This document shows, piece by piece, positions 1 to 12,249 of a DNA stretch of 64,000 nt. The stretch comes from Pempheris klunzingeri (taxonomy: Eukaryota > Chordata > Actinopteri > Acropomatiformes > Pempheridae): NCBI RefSeq assembly GCF_042242105.1, contig NC_092017.1, forward strand, positions 1,773,652-1,837,651, in the 5' to 3' direction. Both the position numbers and the translations under genes were made by a program. Each line of letters starts with the position of its first letter. Within the stretch, counting starts at the first letter, position 1. The notes beneath the pieces are model-generated. The model made no database searches, had not been told where the DNA came from, and saw only the letters and a list, made by a program, of their open reading frames with translations.

Positions 1-975
1 CCACCAGCCGGGGATATAACCCGGACACAGAACAGGAGAGGAGGAAGAGAAAAAAATGGACGGAGGAGAGGACAAGGTGGCAGAAAAGGAAGGGCAGAAA
101 CGCAATGGGTGGAAAGCAATGGGTGGGAAGGAAGGAAGGAGTAGTGGTAGAGGTGCAGAGGGGATAGGAATAAGAGAAGGAGAAACAGGGACTTAAGTGA
201 CTAGAAAAAGGAGAGAGAGCTGAGGAGATATGGTAGGAGACGGCGACAAAGGTGGAAAAAGCACGACATAGGGTAGAAAATTCAAGTTGCTAGATTTGTA
301 AGATTGTAAATCTAACAAATATTGATCTTGTAAATCTTTAGAAAATAGTGCTAATGGGATTTGTAGTCATTGACCAACATAAACCATTACATACAATTAG
401 ACTAATAATACTAAAGGAGCTGTACGTAGAGCATTGCATTCTTGTAAATCCTTCAAAATAAAACAGCAAAAATCAGCTCCTGGTCTCAGCAAATAAAACA
501 TTAGCACGAGCAAATCTCATTAACAATTAATGTATGCTGTCATCTGATGGACATTGTGAAATCATCATAACTTTGAATATGCTGATAACCACAGAAAAAA
601 ACAATATCGATCGAATTCAGTGGCTCCCCTGCTGTATGCTAATAGCATACTTTCTTCACTGTCCATGTGCACAGCGGCGCTCTGCATCCCTCTTCACTCA
701 GTGGTCCTGATGAGAGGATGTGGCTTCCCTGCCTCTCTTTCGTCTGCTCTGCCTCCACTCATATTTTCAACCAATTCAAGAATTACCAGAAACCTCGCGA
801 CACATTTTCTACCACACTTCAACTACACAACAGGGGGATGCTCCAAGAGAAAATGGCTCTCCCGTGCATTTTCCCCAGAGGAGAAAGCTCTTCTCCGCTC
901 TTGTCAGAATCCTTCTGAAAGTGTGAAATGAGCGGATGGAGATGAAGATTACAGAGGAGAAACGGGATGACTTAC
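1..975. other. Intergenic or intronic sequence, no gene seen
   Basis: This stretch is purine-rich at the left edge (1-240) and AT-rich afterwards. I see no coding exon, RNA gene or recognisable transposon in it. If the minus-strand exon at 976-1120 is real, this sequence would be the first intron of that gene, which would continue out of the window to the left. Confidence 0.5.
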
Positions 976-1120
976 CAACATGAGTGATGACACACTGCAC
1001 CCTCTCTAGCAGCTCCTGGACCGACATCTCGTCTTCTCTCAGCCAGCACAGCATCTCAGGGATGTTCGTCGCATCCACCCTCCTCCCTCTCTCTCTCTCT
1101 CTCTCTCTCTCCGCTGCCAC
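976..1120 (-). CDS. Possible first coding exon of an unidentified minus-strand gene (partial)
   Basis: On the minus strand an ATG at 1120 opens a frame with a short Glu/Arg run that is simply a GA-repeat read as protein. It continues into a non-repetitive, protein-like stretch (IPEMLCWLREDEMSVQELLERV...) and ends at 976 on a good donor (GTAAGT, phase 1). The Leu/Glu-rich part looks helical. I do not recognise the family. The true start may be an internal Met after the GA repeat, for example the one in IPEMLCW. The rest of the gene would lie to the left of the window. No TATA box was seen. The reading frame plus donor is weak evidence alone, so a chance frame is possible. Confidence 0.3.
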
Positions 1121-2849
1121 GCCTCCCTCTTCTTGTCACCCTACCTTCCCCAACAGCCTCCTGTCCTTTTGCTCCCAAATCCAATTGTCTCCTCTCAGTT
1201 TTTTTCTCCTCTCTGCTCTCTGCTGCTTCTCGTTTCTAGTTTTTAATTTTTTTTTTTTTTTTCTTATGCCTGTCCTCTCCTCTCCGTCATCACAGCTCCT
1301 CTCTCAAAGCTCATGGACGACAATGATGATGCCACTCCCAGCCAGTCAGCAAAATAGTAAGCCTGGAAATAGAATAATCAGCTTGTCAACCAGGCGCATG
1401 TGAATAACCAAGACAGCCAGTCAGGGACTAGAATAGCAGGTAGCTCTGTCAGCTAGTCAGTGAATAAGACAAGTAGTCAGCCAGTTATTTTGTCACCCAG
1501 TCAACCAGACAATAAACAATAAAAGCTAATCAGTCAGTCAGTGAACAAAAGAGAGAATTAGAATGTCAGCTAGTCAAACCAGGCAGCAACAAAAGCAACA
1601 ACAACATTAACAGAAATAGCTAGTTTGTCTTTAAATGTGAAAGTCAGAGTACAAAACAGCCACTCAGTTATTAGGTTAAAAAACTAATTAGTCAACAAAC
1701 ATCAGCCACCGAGACTCTTATTCAGTCCTTGACATAAAGCTGGGCAAAATGATAAAGGAAGCCTCCAAGTCAAAAAGACAATAATCCTCACAATAAAGGA
1801 AAAGAAAGGATGCTCCTCTGGAAGAAAATATTGAGAATATGTATAGTCCACCCCACTTATTAGGACACTCTTCAGGCTCTGGGTAGGGAAGCACTGCCGC
1901 TGCTGCTTTGATGATGCTCTGTTTGCTCTAATAAAGAAGCTGAGTCACAAAGAGGAAAAACGAATCAGAGGGCTGCTATACCTGCCTGCAGGCGGAGGGA
2001 GAGACGGCGAAACAGAGGGGAGGGGGGATGGATAGGATGGGGGTTAACAGGCCCACGAGGGAAATCCTGGTGCCTGGAGCTGGGCTGTGCGTGGACTGGA
2101 GCTAGTGGAATATTGACTGACCCTCAAAATGAAATATTCCCAGACTGTGGATTAGATTCAAGGTTGGGGAAATGACAGAGAATCATTTTAAAATCATTAT
2201 CGTTTTTTTTAGTCTAATAAGATTCACTGATTCACTGATTTCACTGCGGTCATGTCAGGATGGCTGACACAAAACAAATCAATAGCCTACACCCATCATT
2301 CGTCATTCATGCCCTGGCTGTCTGGGTTCATTCAATGCTGCCAGGGGCCACTCTGCTTATCCCACTCCATGTTTTAAAGCAAACAATGCCGTGCTGCAGG
2401 GGCATTAGCATGTCTCCATGTGCCCGTGGCTCCTGGGACTGGGAGACCACCATTATCAAGGGACATCTGTACTCAGCCTCTCTCTGCCAGCCAATTATAG
2501 GCCCTACTGAAGGCTTTCAAAGAACAGACACAGCAGCTGGTAGACAAAGCAGAGCACAATGTGTGTTGATTCATCCATTAAAGCACTATTGTGCTGATAC
2601 TTGCAATATTGTTATTTACAGTGAATTTGCTTTTTGTAGATTTTGAATTCAAATATAACTGGCAATTAAGTGTGAATGAATGATGGATGTTTTGTTATCA
2701 TTTTCATATAATCTAACAGTTTGGAATATTACAAGAACTACTGCGCATTAACAAAGCAGAGAAATGGGAGCTGAGGGGGTGAGAATGTATGGAGAGAGAA
2801 GGGAGGAGAGAAGAAAGGAAAGAAAGGGAGGAGACCATATGGAGCGAGG
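1121..2849. other. Intergenic region
   Basis: No gene is supported here. The stretch contains a polypyrimidine block at 1080-1320, a T-run near 1247-1262, and degenerate CAGTCAG/TAGTCAG-like short repeats across 1400-1700. Open frames in it lack splice context and protein-like composition. Confidence 0.5.
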
Positions 2850-3082
2850 AAAGGAGGGGCGGGGCCGACTCCAGCATCCGCGGGATCTGATTGGAAGTCA
2901 GGAAATGTCGTCGGCGGAAGTTATCTTCTCCTCCAGAGCGGGAAAACACTGCCACTGTCAGACATATGAACCCCAAGGCTCTGCTGACGCTGGGCTCTAT
3001 TATTGTTAGCTATTAGCACGTTGTAACACCGACTGTGGGATATTTACGTCGTAGTTTGTGTTAACAGCGGCTGGTATATAAG
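2850..3082 (+). promoter_or_regulatory. rfc4: rfc4 promoter and untranslated first exon (approximate)
   Basis: This is a local GC/CpG-richer island (2850-2960) in AT-rich surroundings, about 0.6 kb upstream of the rfc4 start codon. It ends in a clear splice donor (AG|GTAAGC) with the first intron base at 3083. The first coding exon opens at an acceptor at 3594, nine bases before the ATG, so a non-coding first exon must lie upstream and this is the best candidate. The transcription start was not resolved and no TATA box is obvious at the expected distance, as usual for a housekeeping replication gene. Confidence 0.5.
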
Positions 3083-3602
3083 GTAAGCGTAGAACCAACA
3101 GCTAACAATCAGCTATTACTTTCAGCTAGCTAGTGTTAATAGTCAACAGGCCAGCGCTGGCTAGCTTAACTTAGCTAGTTGTTGCTAGCTAACGTGTTGA
3201 ATACTGTTAACTATATTTTACCCCGCGTATTCAAAATACCGTGTGAGTGGAAATAAACGGTACGTAATGTAATTTTAGCTTGGTCCTTAAGGTCTCATAT
3301 TCACATTATATGCAGACATGTTCATGTTGTTTATCATTGTGGCTGTTATTACCTTCAGCTTCTCGTGTGTGTCTAATCACTGTGACAGATGAGGCACCAG
3401 TTCTTGCCTGGTGAGTGCAGCAGACATTATTGTTTAGTCCCTGGTGGTGCAGCAATTTGACCCTTCTGGCTAAACTTCGGATATCACAGACCGTGTGTCT
3501 TCTATCCAGGGGAAGCTTGGTGCTTCAACTTGTTTTTAGGTGATATCTTTGTAATGTAATGTCTGTTTTTGCATCTGTGTTTTACCAAATTAGGAAGGAG
3601 TC

Positions 3603-6600
3603 ATGCAGGCCTTCCTGAAAGGAGCCACTGTGCAGACTACCAGACCTCAGAAAGACAAGGCTGCAGCAGGTCCCAGTACAGAGAAGAAGGCCAGGGCTGT
3701 TCCTTGGGTAGAAAAATAGTAAGTGTGAACACACACAAAGGTGCGTGGTAGAGAATGTCTGCTTCTGTAGCATGAAGCTGTCACATCCACCATTTCGTAG
3801 CATTTCTCCTAAATGCTGTGCAAGACATTCTCTTACTTTTCTTGTTTCGGCCACTTGCATGTGTTTTATTAAGTTGCAGTGTGTTGAGCTCTCAGAGCCA
3901 CCGTAGGTTTATTAATCAGTGAGCTAGCAGTGGCTACTTAGCAGTAGCTACATGGCAGGTAGAGACAGACTGAATACTGCACATTGCTCCATCACCTCCC
4001 GTATCGTAACCTCTCACAACAAAGAGATGACAACTTGCCCCTAAACCGGCCGGAGAGCTTAGATCAGTCTACAGCCTTTTGTCAGTCTGCTCCTCTCATA
4101 AATGTATTGATTTCACCACATGATGGGCTCAGCCAGTTAAATACCTCGAGCCATCAGACATCTGAAATCGCAATAATCCTGTAGACTGTGTGCATATAGC
4201 ATCACAGTTTATGGGATTGTCGTGACTCAATACAGCTAACTTACCCAGCTATCATCTGTTACTTTTTTATAACTTAATGTTTTTTTTATAGTAAATTCTA
4301 ATTAATGGAATTTGATGTATCGGACGGTTAAGAATGTGGGATGAAACCCTCGTCTCCTCCGCTTGTCTGTGTGTTTAATTTACAGGTTTTATCCAGTGAA
4401 ATTTGATTTGCCAGAATATTTCATAATGACACATTCTGATCCAGTCGATCCACATAAAACGAAACCAATTTAGGTTCATACATCAAACTGGACTGGCAAA
4501 ACTGGAAAGCGACCCAACCCTAATTTACATACTGTATTTTCACGAACTCCAGCAGGCCAAAGTGTGTTGATGAGGTGGCCTTTCAGGAGGAGGTGGTAGC
4601 AGTGCTGAAGAAATCTCTGGAAGGAGCAGATGTAAGTGTTGTGCTCTGTAATGGCTTATACATATCATTATTTTACAGTCACCCCTGCATCCCAGGTGCA
4701 GGTTTTGAGTATCATCCAGGAAAAAAAAAAAAATGCTGATGGAACTAAACTTATAGAGCTGATCCTATGTGTATATGGGGCCATATTTTGAGATTAGTGG
4801 CTCTGAAATGTCTGAATGCCATTAAGTTGTTCTAATGATACTGATAATAAGTTGGCTTATATAGCACCTGTGTAAAGCTTTTTCTTTTTATATGCAGCTT
4901 CCCAACTTGCTCTTTTATGGTCCTCCTGGAACAGGAAAGACTTCCACTATCTTAGCTGCTGCCCGTGAACTTTATGGGTGAGTGAAATGACGATGATGAT
5001 GTTGTTGGTAAGAGGCAGAGGGTTCAGGTCTTTGCATTTCCAGAAATGTGATCATTCACCTGTGTTTTGTTTATGCATTTCCCTCGCATATGAGTCCTTG
5101 TCTTCCTTCTCTGTTTCTCCAGTCCAGAGCTGTACAGACAGAGGGTGCTGGAGTTAAATGCCTCTGATGAACGAGGCATCCAGGTCGTCAGAGAGAAGGT
5201 CAAGACCTTTGCCCAACTCACAGTGGCCGGGACTCGCCCAGAGTGAGTCAGTGTTGATTGCATCACGTGTATGCTCAAATTATTAAAAGTAAAAAGCCTA
5301 TATATTTTGGAAAAACCTTTAGTGTTGGGATGAATCCTTTCAGATGTATCTCTCAATTCATTGATCCCAAACCAATGCTAAGACTTTGAGTCACTGTGCT
5401 TTGCTGTATCTGTAGTGGGAAGTCGTGCCCTCCCTTTAAGATCATCATCCTGGATGAGGCAGACTCCATGACATCAGCAGCTCAGGCTGCTCTCAGGCGG
5501 ACAATGGAAAAGGAGTCCCGCACCACCCGCTTCTGCCTCATCTGTAACTACATCAGCAGGTCAGCTGACTTATCCCGATCATCCACAGACGGCTGCCGCA
5601 CTCTGTGTGTGATTGATTCTTACCCTGCTGTGTGTCCATGTGTTCCCAAGGATCATTGAGCCTCTGACCTCCAGATGTTCCAAGTTTCGCTTCAAACCTC
5701 TAGCCAATCAGATCCAAGAAGAGCGCCTGCTGGAGATCTGTGAGAAGGAGAGCCTCAAATACACCAAAGAGGTAATGGAGAGAGAGTACGACGTGTTGCT
5801 CCCAGACATTCTTAAGCTGTCTTTCACACCTGTAGTTTAGTTCATTCAATCCAAACCAAAAAAGATTTACTGTTTCTTTTTAATTCTAATCTTAAAGGAT
5901 AACCTCAAGGGCCTATTTTTGCATGTCTTTGGCTTGAAATGACTGGTAGCTAAAATAGTTGGATTTGGTCCAGTAGATCCCCTTAGACTGCAGTCATAAA
6001 CCAGGCTGCAATGGCTACAACCTAATCCTTTGGGGCAACTGCTCTTATCGAAGTTTGTCTACTTGTTTTTGCCACTGACAGGTTCAGATTAGTATTCTAC
6101 TTGTCTCACAACAATAAGGCAAGGATCCCTACAGAGGCAGACCTGTACAATCAGTTTTGTTCAATGAGAAACAGTCGTTACATTGGTCTTCTCAAAGTCC
6201 CCAGGCTCCATTGACAAAAACATCATCGTCATTTTACTTTGCAGAACCCAAAAGTTGCTGGTCTGCTGCTGTCTCAATCGGTTAGTTTGTGTTATTGAAC
6301 GTTACTAGAGTTAACTGTTGACCTTAGTAGAATTAAAGAACAATGAGTGGACTTTAAAATGAGCAAAAACATTGAGAACATGTAGTTTGCAGAGAAAGTT
6401 ACAATGCATTTGGCACCGTATGCTTTTCAGGAGGTTACTGATGAAGTAAGGTCATTTCCTTGTAGTCTTCCTTCTTGCAACCAGTGGCGTCGCCCCCTGA
6501 TGGCCACTGGAGAGTATGCAGGTTTAAGGCATTGTGCATTGGCTTTACTGTTACCACTCAGTGGTATTTTCTGAAGGCATACCTTTAAACATACCTCATG

Positions 6601-9600
6601 TAGAAATGTTTGCCTTTTGCACGTTCACTGTTAGTTACTAGTCTAGTTCCGTGTTGTAAAATGGTTTTATACTCGATCATAAAACACCCAACTGTAATAT
6701 ACACAAAAATACATTTTTATTTTTTCTAAAGTACAGCATACATTTCCAAAGTGTTCTACGTACCATAGAAGAAGATAAATTAGCCTGCATCCTGTCTTCT
6801 ATTTCTGTTGTACCAACTGCTGAATGAACTGACCTCCTACATGCATAACTGTCATATTTTTGTAGAAAATGAGTTTGATCCATTCGTAAATTGGAAGGCT
6901 ACAATGATGATATATATATTAGTTTATTCAAAGGTTTGTCTTTGTTATGTTATGTTATTTTAGTTTATTTCAAGTCAATTCAGATTAAAGGACAGGATCT
7001 CAGTTTTTCAAGTTTGTTTTAAAACAGCTGTCAGGTTCTCATATGAACATTCAAACTAGTCTGGCTTGCTGTAATCATTCCTCTTGTCCATATTGGCAGA
7101 GAGACCCATATGTTCCCACATCATTCAGTGTGAAAGGCTTCCAGTCTGAGTCAGTCAAATCAAGTGGACATCTTCCAAAGTTTCAGTCTTTTTTAGTACA
7201 GCAAGTCATTTTTTTGTGTCGACTCAGCAGGGTGAGACTGTCAATGGGCAAAAAGAACTGTGGCTTTAGAAGATGCCCACTGGACTGTGTTTAATTCAGT
7301 GGAGCCATATGATGATGAACATTTGAATCTATTTCTGCATGGAACAATATACTGTTGACTTTGCCGCCAATCAGTTCCATTAGAAGCATGCTAGAAAATG
7401 ATCGTTTACACTGGCCAGTAAAAGGCAGGTTTAAGACTATAGCCAGAAAAAACAGTCTCTGCTGTGCCACCTAACAATGGAAGCCTGCGAGACTGACTTG
7501 AAACAATGTGAAACTGTCCTTTTAAGGCATCATGATTTCAGGTCAAATGAGTGTTTTACCCTCTGGACAAAGACGTGACTTCCATGACAGGTGTGGATTA
7601 CTTCTACAGTTTGTTCACAAGAGAAAATTCTAAATACAAGAAGAAACTGGTGAAAGATGCAAAATCTCTCAGATCACTTGTATGTGCTACTTTAGAACAA
7701 ATCTATTTGTATGAGTGGTCCACAACAACTGCAACCTGAAGAATCTTCTTGGACTTCCAGTGCGGCAGAGAACTGTGCCTGCTTCTTTGTTATAGCCACG
7801 GTCTGTTTCTGCTTATCTAGAGTATAGCAGCATTGGTGAGGGTGTCTGAGGGAGACCTGCGGAAAGCCATCACCTTCCTGCAGAGTGCTGCACGCCTCAA
7901 CGTCGACAAGGAGATCACCGAGCGCACCATCGTTGAAATTGCCGGGGTGAGACGTACTTCTTTGTGTCACAGATGAGACAGCAGGGATTGATGATAAACA
8001 ATATGCTAGCTGTAGTTAAAAAGTCCTGCACACCTGACGCCTTGCCATACTCTATTAACAGCATGTCACTCTGTTGTTGTGCTCTCTTTCTTACAGGTCG
8101 TCCCTCCCAAGATGATCGACAGTTTACTCCAGATCTGCTTCAGAGGGACATTTGAGAAACTAGAAGTTGCAGTCAGGGTTAGTGTTTGTGACCTGAACTA
8201 GTAGCACTGTGTTGTGTGACATGCATTTGTTTCTAAATGACATATTTAACGCTAAAAGTTTCCGACCAAAGACATATTCAGTCCTAAATGATAAAGAAAG
8301 CGTTTTAGAAAGTGAGATGTATCTCAGACATGACATTCTCATAAGCTGAACGTCTTTCCTGTCAGAACATGGTGGATGAAGGCTACGCAGCCACACAGAT
8401 CCTGAGTCAGCTCCATGAGTCTATCATAGAGCAGGACCTGAGCGACAAGCAGAAGTCAGCCATCACAGAGAAGATGGCGGTAAGTGATCCTGGAGGAAAC
8501 ATTGGCTCCTGTACATTTTTATTAGATATACTGTCAGGCTTCAGGAGCAAAGGCACTAATATGTCTTACTCAATTCAGCAGGTGACAATAGTTGACAGGT
8601 AAATCATGTTAAATGTTGATTAGTGTTCACTTTCTAATAACTAATCAGAGAAGTACAGCTTACTATCACCAGCTGAGGTGGGGAAAAGTACAGCTGAATG
8701 GGCAATTCATTGTATTTTTAGTGGGGATGTTTGACATAAAGCTGAATAAGAGGGACATTTGCAGCGCTGCTGGTCACTATGCTGAAATTAGTTTGGAAAT
8801 GACCAGCAGGACACCCTAGAGAGGACTTGGGATTGTGTTAGCATGCTATGAGCTAATGGAGAAAGCTCTTGTCGAGCTAAAAACCTGATTTTTAAGGATT
8901 CTTTTTTGGGGGGGTGATAGGTTAGTGTATAAGCTTCCATGAGCGAGAGCTAACAAGAGTTCAGAAGAAAAAAGGATCCAATAAAAGACATTCTGTAGTC
9001 ACAGTGCTACACACGACTGTTCTGTCATATCAAGCTCAGGTTTGGCCGAACGGCCTCATGAGCCTAATCAGACATCAGATGACGTGAGGATTGAAGCACA
9101 GCGGATGTAAAGGAATGCTGTAAATGCATTTTTAGGACTGCTCTTAGCAAATAGGAACAGAGAAGTCTGCCTCGTAGGGGTGTTCTGATCAAGTTCTGTA
9201 AAAGAGACAGTCGGCACCAGCTGAAAATGAGAGGCCGCAGAGTTTTTTGAACACTGCTTTGTGCTAGTAAGAGAGAGCGGTGGTTTGTTGGTAGGAAATC
9301 TGTGTGTATCGTCAGTATGAATGTTCAGAGTCACTTGCACTGGTGCAGAGTTTGGAGCAGGAAAAGGCTGATTGCCTACTAATTAGCCTATAACTGACCA
9401 AAGCTACACAAAATCCTGTGTTCTGCAAGGTGAAGTTACTGTTTCTGTCAATGGAGTCTGGTGGCTTTGAAGAGGGACATAATGGCTGATTCTGGGATGT
9501 TACAGGTCTAACTCTGTAAGGATCCTTTCCATTATGGTTTCAAACACTTAGAATAACAATCTGAGCCTGTCGGTGGCAAAAACCTCAGACCTACTAGTCA

Positions 9601-9817
9601 TTCACACCCCAAAATATGTAAGCATTTAAATACATAGGAGTTCTCCTATAATGTCCTTCTAATGTCCACGTTTTCTAAATCCTCAGATTGTGCTTGTGTT
9701 TCCTCTCTGGTCTGCTCTCAGGTCGTAGGTAAATGCCTGTCAGATGGTGCCGATGAGTACTTGCAGATGTTGAGTCTCTGTTCAGTCATCATGCAGCAGG
9801 CCTCCCACAACAACTGA
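3603..9817 (+). CDS. rfc4: Replication factor C subunit 4 (clamp loader, AAA+ ATPase)
   Basis: The protein is a small subunit of the RFC clamp loader, which opens PCNA and loads it on primer-template junctions in the nucleus. Coding exons are 3603-3718, 4553-4631, 4898-4977, 5123-5242, 5416-5559, 5651-5771, 7821-7946, 8097-8177, 8366-8479 and 9722-9817, with 5' UTR from 3594. All have GT-AG borders and phases that join without a break to give 358 aa (human RFC4 is 363). Visible motifs are Walker A GPPGTGKT (res. 73-80), Walker B with DEAD (145-148), the sensor-1 region CNYISR, and the SRC arginine-finger motif in TSRCSKF (about 187-189). A C-terminal collar domain follows. The N-terminus MQAFLKG matches human, which fixes the start. 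Identity with human is high throughout, so the assignment is firm. It stands alone, 4.6 kb upstream of b4galt6 on the same strand. Confidence 0.97.
5772..7820. other. Large rfc4 intron (2 kb)
   Basis: The codons on either side (…TKE and SIAALVR…) are contiguous with the human protein, so no coding exon is hidden here. I see no recognisable mobile element. The short open frames inside are chance. Confidence 0.7.
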
Positions 9818-10177
9818 GCAGCACACAGGGCAGCATCTCCTCTCTACCGTACCGTCCCCTACTTGCAACGGGACCAACAGCCTCACTGAGACGTCAGCAC
9901 TGCACTCGGACTCAGCTCTGAAGACTTTGTTCAGATTTACAGTGTGGGACTTCCACCTGCAGACACCAGATGCCCAGATGATAGTGGTGTAGTTAAATGT
10001 CAGAGAACACAGCTTTAAGGTGTGTCTCCACATCTAATAAACAGTCTCCCTCTACTCTAGGATGAGTAGGGGGAGAATAAGACGCTACCATGTGAACATA
10101 CTTTCTGTTGCTGCACCCGTCAGATATCTCTCTAGTATTTACCTCCAGAAATTTGTGCTTTTTGCGTTTTGGAAAGT

Positions 10178-10183
10178 AATAAA
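10178..10183 (+). promoter_or_regulatory. rfc4: Candidate rfc4 polyadenylation signal
   Basis: A canonical AATAAA followed by a T-rich element lies 361 bases past the stop codon. An alternative AATAAA is at 10036-10041. Either would give a compact 3' UTR. Position and motif are the only evidence. Confidence 0.45.
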
Positions 10184-10199
10184 TGTTTTTTGTATCTTT

Positions 10200-11730
10200 T
10201 GCGTGTTTCTGTGAAGTCATTGCTCATGATTAGGACGTACATTAAATCCACTGCAGCCTGCTTCACTGGTCCACAACCACAAACTCTCAGCAACTGTGGA
10301 GAGAAATTAGGCTCCACACTGGGGCCACATGAGTTTCATTATGTACAAACAGAAAAAAGATTTACAAACTTGCGTGTCAATTTCAGCATTTTATGGTGTT
10401 CACAAATCCTCTCCACAAACACAATGTAATACACACGGCTTGCTTCCATGTCAAATGGCAGGGAAACGGTAAACTAAGGTAACTCGCTTGATTGTCATTG
10501 ATAGTCCTAAGAATTAATGAAACATTAAACAGCTATTTTCTTAAAAGAAGACATGACTGGAAATTCCGCTCAGGAAAAAAGAATCAGATTAAGGGTAAGA
10601 GTGAGTCCTGTCTCACAGAGGTGTGGGCATAGAATGGTTCATCATTTAGGCTGTCAGAATGTGTTTTTCTGCTACCATGTCCCATTGCACCCTGCCCCGC
10701 CATACTGGATATTTTCAACAAAATATCTAACTTTATATCTGTCTAAATACCACACACAGTGACCTTAACCGTGTTTCCATACTCCCCCACAACAAAAGGT
10801 ACAATGTTGATCAAGTAGACATCGTAGGGTGGTTTACCAGTGTGGGCACCGGTTTGTAGTTCTTCATTCTCAGTTTTTCACATTACACATACTGTAGGTG
10901 TATTTTTTTTTACTTGCTAAACTTCACCCATGATTCGACCCCTGCAGACCAGGTTGCATACAGACCACAAAAGACTTGTGGGTAACTTTCTGTGTCTCAT
11001 AAGTCACTGATACAGTTGGGCAGAAAGCAGGACCCTCTACTGTATATTACTACTACACGGGTCAGAAACTATTCCCAAACTCCTCTGCAACAGGAAGCAA
11101 GACTGTAAAACTAACGGGGCAAAACGTTGTCACATAAAATGTAGTACAGCGTGAATATTCAACTGTCCACAGACGACTACTGTAGGTTTGAAGAAAAAGG
11201 AAGACAGATGCTGATTTACAGTACTGTACATTTTCATACAAAAACTGTATTCAAACAGCATCTGACACAACAAACTAACAAAAAGAAGAGTGAAGCGAGG
11301 TGGACATTTTGAATCTTTTCATCTTTTAACCTTGAACAGAAACAGCGTGTTGTCTTACATGACAATATAACTGGAGTGACTGTGTTTTTCCATTTTTTCC
11401 ACAACAACAGAACTTAAACAGTCTGAGAACCATGAAACAAATATAATATATATATATATAAAAAAAAAAACAAAAGGGGGTTAAAAAAAAAAAAAATGGT
11501 TACGCAAGTAGACAAAACCAGGAAAAGGCAAAATTGAATCTTTTGTTACACAGGGTAAATAATTATATAATTCATCTTTCCAAGAGAAGAATATAAGAGA
11601 CATAGGCTAAGACAATAAAACATTGACAGCAGTGTAGGTGTCACACATCACTATATAATAACCATCCTTTATGTTGCCAAGATACAAGTCCAATATATCA
11701 TCATGAGAGTAACACACATTACCATCACTT
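10200..11730. other. Intergenic sequence downstream of rfc4
   Basis: AT-rich sequence with no coding exon. It contains a short TA repeat (11446-11460) and two adjacent A-runs (11461-11495). The A-runs lie downstream of the LINE fragment when read on the minus strand, but they are more than 200 bases away, so they may or may not be its tail. Confidence 0.5.
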
Positions 11731-11734
11731 CAGC

Positions 11735-12180
11735 CTATTCTTTTCTGTGTAATATTTCATCCATGAAGGGGCCCCATGTCTTCTGAAGTATATTTAGTCT
11801 ATTATTAATTTTAAAGATAGACTGTTCATAATTGGCTATTTTAGTCATTTCTCCCAACCACTCACTAAAAGGTACGGTATTATCAGTTTTCCAGTGTCTA
11901 AGTACGATTCTGCACCCCGTGGAGAGGGCCAGCCTACACCACAGGGTCTGCTGGGCTGTTAGTCCCTCCCCCCTCACACCTATTCCTAATATACAAAGTG
12001 CAGGGTTTTGCACAAATTTTGTACCCAGTACTTTGTTGACAAATCCTATTACATTCTTCCATACATTCTGGGTCCACTGACAATTGTAAAATATGTGTAA
12101 GAGTGTGCCTTTACTCCTATGGCATCTCCAACATAAATCTGAGTCCCACAGTTTTAATTTGGCCATTTTACATGGGGTCC
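11735..12180 (-). mobile_element. 5'-truncated non-LTR retrotransposon (LINE) fragment, reverse transcriptase C-terminus
   Basis: A 143-codon minus-strand frame encodes the cysteine/histidine-containing end of a LINE ORF2. It has the pattern LCWRC...KGTLLHIFYNC, which is the zf-RVT zinc-binding motif seen after the reverse transcriptase in fish L1/Tx1-type elements. This is followed by the usual tail with WGPFMD and a stop at 11735. Only the 3' end of the ORF is present. Similarity breaks off near 12180, as expected from abortive target-primed reverse transcription. The frame has no internal stop over this length, which suggests a fairly recent copy. The exact clade is inferred from memory of the motif. 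Confidence 0.75.
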
Positions 12181-12249
12181 AATAACATCTGTGAATAATT
12201 TTGTACTTGCGAGTTTGCTTTTTAATTTACTTTTGATTATTCATTTGTC

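Noticed and set aside
984..1403. Plus-strand open frame of 139 codons with Leu-Ser repeats
   Set aside because: It is a CT-repeat and polypyrimidine tract read as protein; no splice context, no family resemblance, and it overlaps a better minus-strand candidate.
2260..2646. Plus-strand open frame of 128 codons upstream of rfc4
   Set aside because: No recognisable domain, ordinary AT-rich composition and no splice or promoter support; most likely chance.
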